Shown here piece by piece: positions 1-7,900 of a DNA stretch of 32,486 nucleotides. The first letter of the stretch is position 1. Every line of letters begins with the position of its first letter. Below the pieces are notes generated by a model. That model saw nothing but the letters and a program-made list of their open reading frames with translations, had not been told where the DNA came from and did no database searches. The translations under genes were made by a program, and so were the position numbers. The DNA comes from a virus. The stretch lies in the IMG/VR virus record IMGVR_UViG_3300042691_003508, positions 1 through 32,486 of that record. One strand, given 5' to 3'.

Positions 1-1012
1 GTTTTGTAACATCGTCTGGAGTTGCAGATGAGATTGCAATAATTGGAACCTCTTCTGAGATAGCCATTAACTTTAATTCACGAGAAAGATTCTTCATACG
101 AACAGTTTCATTATCTGACTTTTGGTTTGGACTCATGAGTTGCAAATAGTCTACAATAACAAAGTCTGGTTTATATTGATCAATCTTTCCACGAAGAACT
201 AATGGATTAATATCTCCACCAGTGTCGTTTGAAATAATATGAAACTCTGGTCTACCCTGAACATATTTAGTGTGCCAGGACTTTAACATGTCCATCTCAA
301 CTTCACCAGCACTTAATTTACGATGTGACCAAACTCCCTCCCCCATAATTGCAAATACACGATTTCTAACCTCAACCTCAGACATTTCAAGACTTATGAT
401 CATTGGGCTACGACCCTGTTTCCAAGCCTGTACAGCGAAATAGAGAGATAGCCAAGACTTTCCTATACCTGGATATGCAAGAAAGACTCCTAACTGCCCT
501 GGCATGATTCCAGAAGGTAGGTAGTTGTCAAATCCTGGAAGACCTGTTTTAATTCCTATAGCGCCAGCCTCTTGTTGCTTCTTTAGGTTTTCAAAATATG
601 CAACTGCTGAATCTAAATCAGTAACATCAATATCACGAATGGCTGCAGTATTTTTTCTAAGTTCTGCTGTTTTTGTAATTAATATTTCTAATGCCTCAAC
701 ACCAAGACCGCCTTGCACATCTGTCGCAGCAGATCTAATAATATCCTTTAAACTATTTGTAAGATACTCTGCCTGTAATTCTTCAAGATGGTGTTTTGTT
801 GACCCAACCCCATTAATAGGTTCAAAGTCTCTAAACTTTTCAACTACTAACTCTGATGGAGGTACTGTTCCATTATGCTCATAATACTTTCTTATAAACT
901 GCCAGACATCCACATGAGTGCTGAGTATGCTTTCTACATTGGCCTGTAATAATACATGAGCCTGCTTATCTTTTAGTACGGCTGAGATTAACTTTGATTC
1001 TGTATTATTCAC
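1..1012 (-). CDS. DnaB-type replicative helicase (partial, C-terminus off window)
   Basis: Replicative DNA helicase that would unwind the fork for phage DNA synthesis. The visible 337 codons hold an N-terminal helical domain (about residues 1-130) and most of the RecA-like ATPase domain. The Walker A loop YPGIGKS is near residue 180-186, the DnaB-typical SLEMS motif near 207-211, and the Walker B strand VIVDYLQLM near 283-291. I place the start at a GTG (1012) with a strong AAGGAG site upstream; it overlaps the end of the preceding gene by 8 nt, so the two are translationally coupled. The open end is at the left edge of the window, so the C-terminal part is missing. It is the last gene of a small replication-type cluster that follows directly on the tail genes. 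The DnaB family call is firm; a RecA/KaiC-like ATPase is a much less likely alternative. Confidence 0.93.
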   Translation of the reverse strand, partial: MNNTESKLISAVLKDKQAHVLLQANVESILSTHVDVWQFIRKYYEHNGTVPPSELVVEKFRDFEPINGVGSTKHHLEELQAEYLTNSLKDIIRSAATDVQGGLGVEALEILITKTAELRKNTAAIRDIDVTDLDSAVAYFENLKKQQEAGAIGIKTGLPGFDNYLPSGIMPGQLGVFLAYPGIGKSWLSLYFAVQAWKQGRSPMIISLEMSEVEVRNRVFAIMGEGVWSHRKLSAGEVEMDMLKSWHTKYVQGRPEFHIISNDTGGDINPLVLRGKIDQYKPDFVIVDYLQLMSPNQKSDNETVRMKNLSRELKLMAISEEVPIIAISSATPDDVTK

Positions 1013-1313
1013 TCAACCACTCCTTAGCCATCTTTCTACGCTCTTCCCGTTCCTTTAAATCCTTGTTCTGCTGTTCTTTTGCTTCTAGTATATCATCTGC
1101 CATATATGCAAAATTATTCCAGGACGGACTTTCACTAACTTCAAAATAATATTCTAGTAAGTCATAGCAAACTTCTAGTCCATAGGATTCTATTAAGGCA
1201 TCGGCAGACCATTGCTCAACCCACTTGTTATAGCGTGGCTCTTGTCCCAGTTTAAACTTATAGTGTTTGTCAAACCTACTCAACAGAGCAAAACGCTTCT
1301 GTTTATTAGTCAC
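1005..1313 (-). CDS. Small charged protein next to helicase, possible helicase loader or partner
   Basis: Protein of 102 residues that I do not recognise as a named family. The middle is rich in aromatics (WVEQW, YDLLEYYF, PSWNNFAYMADDIL), and the last 25 residues are a highly charged helix (KEQQNKDLKEREERRK) ending in MAKEWLSE. It starts with a GTG placed 1 nt after the stop of the upstream gene and ends inside the start region of the helicase (8-nt overlap). Coupled expression with a DnaB-type helicase, small size and a charged helical tail suggest a helicase loader or accessory factor. That is inference from position only. No catalytic motif is visible. Confidence 0.7.
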   Translation of the reverse strand: MTNKQKRFALLSRFDKHYKFKLGQEPRYNKWVEQWSADALIESYGLEVCYDLLEYYFEVSESPSWNNFAYMADDILEAKEQQNKDLKEREERRKMAKEWLSE

Positions 1314-1314
1314 A

Positions 1315-1521
1315 CTATTCGCTTTCAGATAGTTCTAACTTTGCCTCTGATATTTTTGTTGTTAATTTATCTTCAACAAACTTATAGACACGCTCAAAAG
1401 CCTGATCCGTATTTTCACCATCACGCTTTGAATCTATTACACCTAGATCTAGTCTAAGTGATTGAAAATTTCCAAGATTTAATGTGTACCCCAGTGTTAC
1501 TGATACTTTTGTTTCTTCCAT
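1315..1521 (-). CDS. Conserved-looking small phage protein, unknown function
   Basis: Protein of 68 residues beginning MEETKVSV. I chose the ATG at 1521 rather than a further upstream start because AGAAGG lies 7 nt before it and the longer version would overlap the upstream gene. The first half looks like beta-strands (KVSVTLGYTLNLGNFQSLRLDLGV) and the second half like a helix (AFERVYKFVEDKLTTKISEAKLEL). The pattern is reminiscent of small proteins found near replication genes in actinobacterial phages, but I cannot name the family. It sits between the winged-helix gene (14-nt gap) and the small helicase-partner gene (1-nt gap), so it is part of the replication-type cluster. Confidence 0.7.
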   Translation of the reverse strand: MEETKVSVTLGYTLNLGNFQSLRLDLGVIDSKRDGENTDQAFERVYKFVEDKLTTKISEAKLELSESE

Positions 1522-1535
1522 TTCATACCCTTCTG

Positions 1536-2078
1536 TTATATTGATTCTGACCAAATTGGTATAAACCTACCATCTTCAGTCTTCGTATATGTCAGTATAC
1601 CATCTCCCATTCTTCGTGTCAACTCAGCCTTTGTGGGAGTAATATCATTTGTTATTAAATTATCTTTTCTTGGTCTACCAATATGATATGTAGAAAGTAT
1701 ATCACGAATCTGGTGAACTGTCGATTCTGAATAATATGACCTTATTTGCCATCCACGCTTTCCACCTTTTTGACACCCAACTGGTTCTGGGATAATTCCC
1801 TTTTTAATAAGAGATGGCATATATTTTTTATGCCTATTCATTAGTTGTGCTGTTTCAGAAATAGTATACGCTCTTTGTCTTTTTGTTTTAAAATCAGAAA
1901 TTAAACAACTTTGTAATAAATCTTTTGTTATATTATAAATAGACATAATCCCACTTGATCTGTTATAATGATGCACTCTAACTAAATCACCATTTAAAAA
2001 CCAGATTTTTTTACTTCCAGTTATTACAGGAGCGAGATTGTATTCTTCGCTCTTATTTTTTCTACCGCTAGTAACCAT
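1536..2078 (-). CDS. Winged-helix (MerR/excisionase-like) DNA-binding protein
   Basis: Protein of 180 residues with a helix-turn-helix of the MerR/excisionase type at about residues 70-128. It begins AYTISETAQLMNRHKKYMPSLIKKGIIPEP, continues through a GGKRGW wing, and ends in a second helix ESTVHQIRDIL. Shortly after (134-138) comes GRPRK, resembling the core of an AT-hook, which would suit an AT-rich genome. Its start lies inside the preceding zinc-ribbon gene (55-nt overlap). I accept it because GAGGG lies 3 nt upstream of the ATG and the next Met (residue 45) has no such site. It is the first clearly regulatory gene after the tail module and could control the late/replication switch or organise DNA. 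Target and role are unknown. Confidence 0.75.
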   Translation of the reverse strand: MVTSGRKNKSEEYNLAPVITGSKKIWFLNGDLVRVHHYNRSSGIMSIYNITKDLLQSCLISDFKTKRQRAYTISETAQLMNRHKKYMPSLIKKGIIPEPVGCQKGGKRGWQIRSYYSESTVHQIRDILSTYHIGRPRKDNLITNDITPTKAELTRRMGDGILTYTKTEDGRFIPIWSESI

Positions 2079-2215
2079 TTTCCCTCAACTGAGTTTTCTG
2101 GTGGATGATAAAAAACTCTTGTTCCACAATGTAAACAATATGTCTCAATATGTGATATAGAATTATAAACTCTATCAACAAACATTTTTCTTTTACATTT
2201 CTTGCATGGTATCAT
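2024..2215 (-). CDS. Small zinc-ribbon protein
   Basis: Protein of 63 residues with two Cys pairs, CKKC at residues 4-7 and CLHC at 27-30, the layout of a zinc ribbon (CxxC-x19-CxxC). The second half is helical with no further metal ligands. Such mini zinc ribbons in phages often bind nucleic acid or a host protein such as RNA polymerase, but nothing here settles which. The ATG overlaps the stop of the upstream gene (TAATG), so translation is coupled. The 3' end overlaps the winged-helix gene by 55 nt, and its codons for SVEGKW supply that gene's ribosome-binding site. The overlap suggests the two are made together. Confidence 0.75.
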   Translation of the reverse strand: MIPCKKCKRKMFVDRVYNSISHIETYCLHCGTRVFYHPPENSVEGKWLLAVEKIRAKNTISLL

Positions 2216-2655
2216 TAATTGGGTATTCCTATTATCATTAGGTTTACCCCCACAGTTGCATCTCCGCCTTCATAAAATCTTACTAGACCAGTAACTTTTG
2301 TTGTTGTTGGTGGATCAATTACAACAGAAACATTTTTACCAGCAACCGTTCCAGTAATGTTTACTGGTGTTGCCGTTACAATTGGTGGAAACTTAAAATC
2401 AGCATAATCATAATCAAAAGAAACAGTGTCCCCAGGCTTTACTGTTTGCGTTGTTGTTACTTGCTTATATCCTAAAACTATTTTTGCATTAGACGTTTTT
2501 TCTGTTTCTGAAGGTCTTCCAGGAATATCTAATGTTAAATATTTATAAGTGGTAGATGGAATGCTTGCAGACAAACTATTGATAGCGTCAACCATACTAT
2601 AAATGTATGTTACATCAAGCGGTTGTCCTCTTTCTGGTAATGGAATTTTTGCCAT
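2215..2655 (-). CDS. Virion-associated protein with H-type-lectin-like C-terminal domain (tentative)
   Basis: Protein of 146 residues. The N-terminus (MAKIPLPERGQPLDVTYIY, then a helix VDAINSLS) resembles the short base-binding segments of tail-fibre or baseplate proteins. Residues about 70-146 form a likely beta-sandwich with the H-type-lectin pattern: VSFDY..F.FPPIV, NVSVVI, TTTKVTGLVRF and a final VGVNLMIIGI. This suggests sugar binding and host recognition. It is the last gene of the tail module. It has no Shine-Dalgarno, and an extended -10 (TGGTATAAT) ends 8 nt before its ATG, so it probably makes its own leaderless mRNA. Lectin assignment is by pattern only; a fibronectin-like or other beta-sandwich is possible. 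Confidence 0.7.
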   Translation of the reverse strand: MAKIPLPERGQPLDVTYIYSMVDAINSLSASIPSTTYKYLTLDIPGRPSETEKTSNAKIVLGYKQVTTTQTVKPGDTVSFDYDYADFKFPPIVTATPVNITGTVAGKNVSVVIDPPTTTKVTGLVRFYEGGDATVGVNLMIIGIPN

Positions 2656-2663
2656 AATTAAAT

Positions 2664-2672
2664 ATTATACCA
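2664..2672 (-). promoter_or_regulatory. Extended -10 promoter, predicted leaderless start
   Basis: TGGTATAAT on the minus strand in the 17-nt gap between two tail genes. The -10 hexamer ends 8 nt before the ATG at 2655, which places the expected transcription start at or next to the start codon. No Shine-Dalgarno is present. No good -35 is visible, as is usual for extended -10 promoters. Confidence 0.6.
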
Positions 2673-3098
2673 TTAAATGGTAGTTCCTCCCGTATATATA
2701 CTAGTTTTATCACTATATGTTTTGATAGAAGATTTTGGATGAACAGAGACTGAGACGGCAGAAGCACTGCTATTTTTTACAAATGAATATGTATTATTGC
2801 TTGAAGATCCAACATATGCATAATCTCCAGCATCATATTTTACATAAATATCAAATGCCTGTATCGGTCTTATATTAGACCACCTAACAACAATAAATTC
2901 TCCACTTACAGAAACAGAGCCTTCTTCCATTTCTTCTGGTAACTTTATTCCATTTATGTTGTATATTGGTGACCATTCAGACACTCTATTTTTATCTTCA
3001 GATATTATTCTGTATCTAACATAATGCTTATTCTGTGCATCAACACCAGGTAAAGTTTCTTGTGAAATAATAACATTTTTAATTATTTCTGAAGACAC
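2673..3098 (-). CDS. Tail-tip protein with fibronectin type III-like domain
   Basis: Protein of 141 residues, probably a minor tail protein. About residues 5-110 read like one fibronectin type III domain, with strands such as HYVRYRIISEDKNRVSEWSPIYNI, GEFIVVRWSNI, AFDIYVKYDAGDYAYVGSS and NTYSFV. FNIII domains are common in phage tail tips and are thought to make weak contacts with the cell surface. The start is a GTG that shares a base with the stop of the preceding gene (TAGTG), so it is translated by coupling. The last 30 residues are Ser/Thr rich. It lacks any enzymatic motif. Confidence 0.72.
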   Translation of the reverse strand: MSSEIIKNVIISQETLPGVDAQNKHYVRYRIISEDKNRVSEWSPIYNINGIKLPEEMEEGSVSVSGEFIVVRWSNIRPIQAFDIYVKYDAGDYAYVGSSSNNTYSFVKNSSASAVSVSVHPKSSIKTYSDKTSIYTGGTTI

Positions 3099-4426
3099 TA
3101 TACATCCACCCCAAACCTAAACTCTAGATAACTTGCTTTATTTTCAGACTTCACTATAGTCCTTTTATTGTCTGTTGTTAATCTTGTATAGCCAACAAGA
3201 CCATATAGCGGATTAATTATTGATGTATTCTCAAGTCTAAGTCCATCTAAAAGAACAAAATATTGATTTGAAGGTATATCATTTTCAATAACAGAACAAT
3301 ATACCTTTATCGTGTCTACGCTTGACCAGTTAAATCCGTTGCTGCTTTTAACTAAATCCTGTAATTGTTTTTTTATAACAAAATATCTATTATTAGAAAA
3401 ATCTAAACTTTCATCAACAACAAATCTAGCCCATTCTCCACTTCCAAAAACAGTAGAATTAGAAAACTCTATGATAATTTTAACGGCATCTGGAACATAT
3501 GAGTTAGAATCAAATTTATTTATTACTGAGAATGCAAGCCTTAATTCATCTGTAGGAGTATTTTGTTTTAGATTAACATTTTCTCCAGTCAAAACAAGAT
3601 GATTTCCTGGAGCAGTAACTGGAACCTGTTGTCCACCTTCTTCTATAATCTCGCAACTATCACCAGCAAACGCTAAGGCTTTATTTAAAAATCTTGGTCT
3701 TTCATTTCTTATAGTACGAGCATTACTTGCTAAAACTCTGTTATCTGCATTAGTAGAAAATATTTTATGTGTGACGGTTATGTTATTACTTTTTTCATCA
3801 TTTAGTCCATCATTTCCAGCGTCAAGCGGTGTGAGAACTTCACTAATTGCAGTTTGATCTGGACCTACTGTCCAGTTTTTATTAGTATCAAAAGAAAAAA
3901 TTGTTTTACTATCATAAACTCCAGCATTCGGATTTGCTTTTGCTGACCAAACACCTATTTCTGATATCTCATATCTTTCTTCTGTAGGGACTTCTGCTGT
4001 TAAAACTATTTTAGAAACACCATCTTGATTAACATATCCCTTTGATGTTACTGGAACTCTTATCATCTCAAAATCTAAATTTTCTTTATTAGAAAAATCA
4101 AAATATATTGTTCCAGTAATTTCTTGCTGGGATATTGCATTTCCAGAATATTCAAATTCTAATATATTTTCATTAATGCCAACAATATTTTTTGTTCCGT
4201 CTATAGAACTTATATTTAATTTAACATATACAGAATCTCCAATTTCAAATTCATGATCTGGGCATGTTAAATATAATTTTGTAGGTGTAGCCAAAATGTC
4301 TGTAATGTTAAAATTTAAAGATGATATTGGCTTTGTACCGCAACCTATGGCGATATAGGAGGCATAAGATGTTGTCTGCCCAACCAGGTACTTTGATATT
4401 ATGTTTTTGCCAATATTAGTTATCAT
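3098..4426 (-). CDS. Minor tail / tail fibre protein
   Basis: Protein of 442 residues. The N-terminus (MITNIGKNIISKYLVGQTTSYASYIAIGCG) matches a type I know from minor tail proteins of actinobacterial phages, where a short helix is followed by YASYIAIGCG. A strand around residues 153-163 reads RYEISEIGVWSA, as in fibre attachment domains that sit on the baseplate. Residues about 250-442 look like a beta-sandwich (LAFSVINKFDS, VKIIIEFS, WSSVDTIKVYC), possibly a carbohydrate-binding or structural module. The ATG overlaps the stop of the upstream gene (ATGA). It lies among tail-tip genes, so a role in adsorption is likely. The receptor cannot be read from the sequence. Confidence 0.75.
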   Translation of the reverse strand: MITNIGKNIISKYLVGQTTSYASYIAIGCGTKPISSLNFNITDILATPTKLYLTCPDHEFEIGDSVYVKLNISSIDGTKNIVGINENILEFEYSGNAISQQEITGTIYFDFSNKENLDFEMIRVPVTSKGYVNQDGVSKIVLTAEVPTEERYEISEIGVWSAKANPNAGVYDSKTIFSFDTNKNWTVGPDQTAISEVLTPLDAGNDGLNDEKSNNITVTHKIFSTNADNRVLASNARTIRNERPRFLNKALAFAGDSCEIIEEGGQQVPVTAPGNHLVLTGENVNLKQNTPTDELRLAFSVINKFDSNSYVPDAVKIIIEFSNSTVFGSGEWARFVVDESLDFSNNRYFVIKKQLQDLVKSSNGFNWSSVDTIKVYCSVIENDIPSNQYFVLLDGLRLENTSIINPLYGLVGYTRLTTDNKRTIVKSENKASYLEFRFGVDV

Positions 4427-4953
4427 GATATATCCTCAGTATATATTGTACCATCTGACAGGTCTATGGAGTTAAAAATTTGAACCTCTACCTGCTCTGA
4501 TTTTTCCATATTTGTAACATTTATAACAAGGCTTCCAGTTATTGGGTCTATATAGACTATGTTGCAGTTAGGGCTTTTTACTTCAGACTCATAGTCATAA
4601 TCATACCCTGTACCGCATTGAGGTATCTTTTTTGATAGTTGTATTGGGAAGTTTTTAAAATAGTCTAAAGATGCGTCTTGCAATTTTAATATGTTATTTG
4701 GATTCCATGTAAAATAGAGCATGCTTATATTTTTAATTGGCTGATACAAAACATCAATGCCATTAATGAGGTCGTGTCTTGAAATATTTATTAACTCTTG
4801 GCCACCAATATCCTCAAAAACAAGATCAGTCATTATCTCTACTGGTATTGCTATTTCATTAAATATTTGAAGATCTGGGGTGGCCTGCTTTACTGCAGTT
4901 GATGCTGTTGTAGAAGCCTGTGGAGTTGGTGTGTTTGGTGTTGAAGATGTCAT
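4423..4953 (-). CDS. Minor tail protein, unknown precise role
   Basis: Protein of 176 residues. The first 28 residues are a Ser/Thr/Pro/Ala-rich, probably disordered, arm (MTSSTPNTPTPQAS...). The rest is mixed beta-strand, with a tyrosine-rich patch GTGYDYDYES near residues 114-123 and a strand pair NIVYIDPITGSLVINVTN. I do not recognise the fold. It overlaps both neighbours by ATGA, in the middle of the tail-tip operon, so a structural or assembly role at the tail tip is the reasonable inference. No catalytic motif or transmembrane segment is present. Confidence 0.7.
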   Translation of the reverse strand: MTSSTPNTPTPQASTTASTAVKQATPDLQIFNEIAIPVEIMTDLVFEDIGGQELINISRHDLINGIDVLYQPIKNISMLYFTWNPNNILKLQDASLDYFKNFPIQLSKKIPQCGTGYDYDYESEVKSPNCNIVYIDPITGSLVINVTNMEKSEQVEVQIFNSIDLSDGTIYTEDIS

Positions 4954-7900
4954 TGCTCTACCTGAGATAAGTATACAGTCATCTCTGGTCCTCCCGTAGT
5001 TTTAGAATATTCTATATTATAGACTACAAATCTTGTTATACCGCCGACAACATCTATTCCATTTTTAACACAATCTACAGAAACAATGTCTCCTAGTTGA
5101 ATCATAGGGTTTGCAAATATTTTTAGACCTATGTTTTGTCTTGGTTTCATTACACGGTCAACAAACCATTCCATCATGGTGGTTGCTGAGTCTGCCGACT
5201 GAATATATACTGGACTAATATTAAATTCTTTATTTCCATATGTCATTCTATTTAATTTTATATCTTCAAAATTTTTCTTTAATTTAAACGGAGACCTAAC
5301 TAATGAATCTCCAGATATTTCTTGATTTGAAAGATCCATATTTTTATTAAAATATTCATCAACACTTAGAACCGATGGATTTTGCTGTGTAAAAGTAATT
5401 CCCTGTATTCTTAAATAATTTCCAGATCCAGAGTCTAGTGTCAATGCTGTATCAGTTGAATTAAAAATTAAGAACTCAGCACCATAAGATCCTGCACGGA
5501 ATCCAGAAACAGTATAACCTTTAACTCTATTAAAGGTAGGTGATAGTTTTGCATATAATGCTGGATATGCTTTGTCATATCTAATATTAAAATATGATGC
5601 TTCACGCATAATAGTTCCAAATTCATCAAAATACATATCGTATTCTGGAATTTGATTAGGGGATATACCAGCAAGATAAGTTGACTTAATGGCACCAGAC
5701 ATTGCATACTTTCTGAATGCCTCATTATTATCAACTTCGTCATCTCCAAAAACAGAATTCATCGGTGTGTCTAATTTTGTTACTGTTGATTGACTATAGT
5801 TGTTAGTAACTGCATATATATTTTCAAACATACATGTTGCTGACCCTCTTACAAATAAGCACATATTATTATACTTTGGAAGAGGGTTAACATCGTCAAC
5901 TACCTTTAATAGTTTTCCATTAATATATAAGTAAAACCTTCTTACATTTGCTATATCTTTATACTCAACAGATAGATCATAAACGGTAGGAGTCTTTTCA
6001 TTTACCATCCTATACTGTCCAGTGAACTTTCCATCATCAACAACAATTTGTCCCAGACTTTCCCAAAGTTTTACTGGAACAGCACTACTACTAGCAGAAT
6101 CTTTTTTAATTTTATAAAAAATTATATTGTTAACATTTTTTATATCTTTAAGACTTTGTGTTCCAAGCGCACATATTTCAAAATAGTAACCGACATTTGT
6201 ATCTGGATTTACCATAACTCCAATACCGCCAGAGCCACCAGATATATTAATATTTTTATCTGGAGTAGTACCAGGGATGGTATAAAGATATGACGCACCG
6301 TTTGGTGTCTGAGCCTGTCCAGTTTCTAATCTTCCCACAATTCTCATTCTAGTTCCAAAATGCACATACTTGCTATCTAATGGCTTATAGACATAACTCA
6401 AAAAGTCTCTTGGTGTTTCTGTTGTATTAAATTTTGGACCTTGAAAAACAAGTGCAGAAGACTGGATTGTTCCAGACTGTGTTGATAATTTTTGTAAATC
6501 AGTTTCTTTTACATTTGTAGTAGATAAAAAGTTTTTAATAACTCCAGATCTTACAGATTTTTTTGCCTGGTCATTATTAATACCAGCAGGACCTACTACA
6601 GTTGGTATTTCAGTTTTACTGCTATCAAAAATATATTCGGATTTCATACTACATCCACGGACGTTTGTATTATCTGCCCAATATGGATTAAGTCCAGCAA
6701 AATGATCTACTGGTGTTGTCCCAAACTGTCCACGGCCATGCTTTGCAACCGTACCGTTTTTTAATTTTATAACTCCATTTATTTCTTCATAATTTGGTTC
6801 GCAATAAATTCTAACTCTACCAGTGGGATATATTTTTCCATTGAATGGCAACTTTGAAAAATATTCAGAATATTCTTCTGTGCTGTTAATCCAAACATCT
6901 CCTACTCCAGCAACATTGTATTCTACTGCATCAAACTTAATAATTTCTCCATTTGCATAAAACAAGCCATTGTATCTTGTTATCCAATATACACCTTCTC
7001 CTAAACTAATAATATTATTTTTAATTTGTCTATTGCTTACATATGGAACATCTTTGGTCAAATCAAAGTTTAATGGTATTGCACATAACACATAGTTTGA
7101 TTGATTGTTTATTTCACCGTTAATTGATTTTGTATTTTGAGTCCCGCCAACTTCCCATAAAAGAACTGGCTTGTATATCCAGGTTTTATCTTGATCAATC
7201 ATTGTTGCTTGTTTAATTGAACCGTATGACTTTTGGATATATCTAGATGTATAATTAATTTTCCCACCATTAAAAATATTAGTGGACTGTGAACTAACAT
7301 TAATAATATTTGCTAGTTTATCTGATATTCTTTTATTCTTTATTCTTTCATCTCTAACAGAATCTTCAGAACCCAATAACTCTAAGTCGGTTGTTCTTTC
7401 TGTAGACTTTGGTAAAATATAAGACTTACTCATAACCACAAAATTATTATATTCATCAAAAAACATTGCACATTGAGATGAGACCGCAATATCTTGTAAA
7501 ACCTGAGCAACGCTTTGATCTGGTCCTACAAAAAAGTATGGGATAAGTTGTTCAGACTCTCCTTCATTTCTTTTAAATACATAATTACTAAAACCAATAT
7601 AATCCAATATTGTTGATACAGCAGTGCTAATAGAAACATTTGTCATTAGAAGTTGTGGAGCAGTCAAACTATCAAAATAAAAATATAAATCTTTTAAAGA
7701 TAAAGAAACATGCTTATTTTCTTCTTTGCTATCTGGTAAGTTTTCTGTATACAATGTTTTAATTGGAACATAATAGTCATACTTTATTCCATTGCTTGAT
7801 TGCAATACTCCTACTATTATCTCATAAATCTTTATTTGTATATTTTTATTTAAATAATTATTAATAATACTATTTTTGTTATTAATATTAAAGGAATCAT

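Noticed and set aside
525-884. Open reading frame of 119 codons on the plus strand
   Set aside because: It lies wholly inside the helicase gene on the other strand, whose Walker motifs are clear. Low-complexity shadow translation and no ribosome-binding site.
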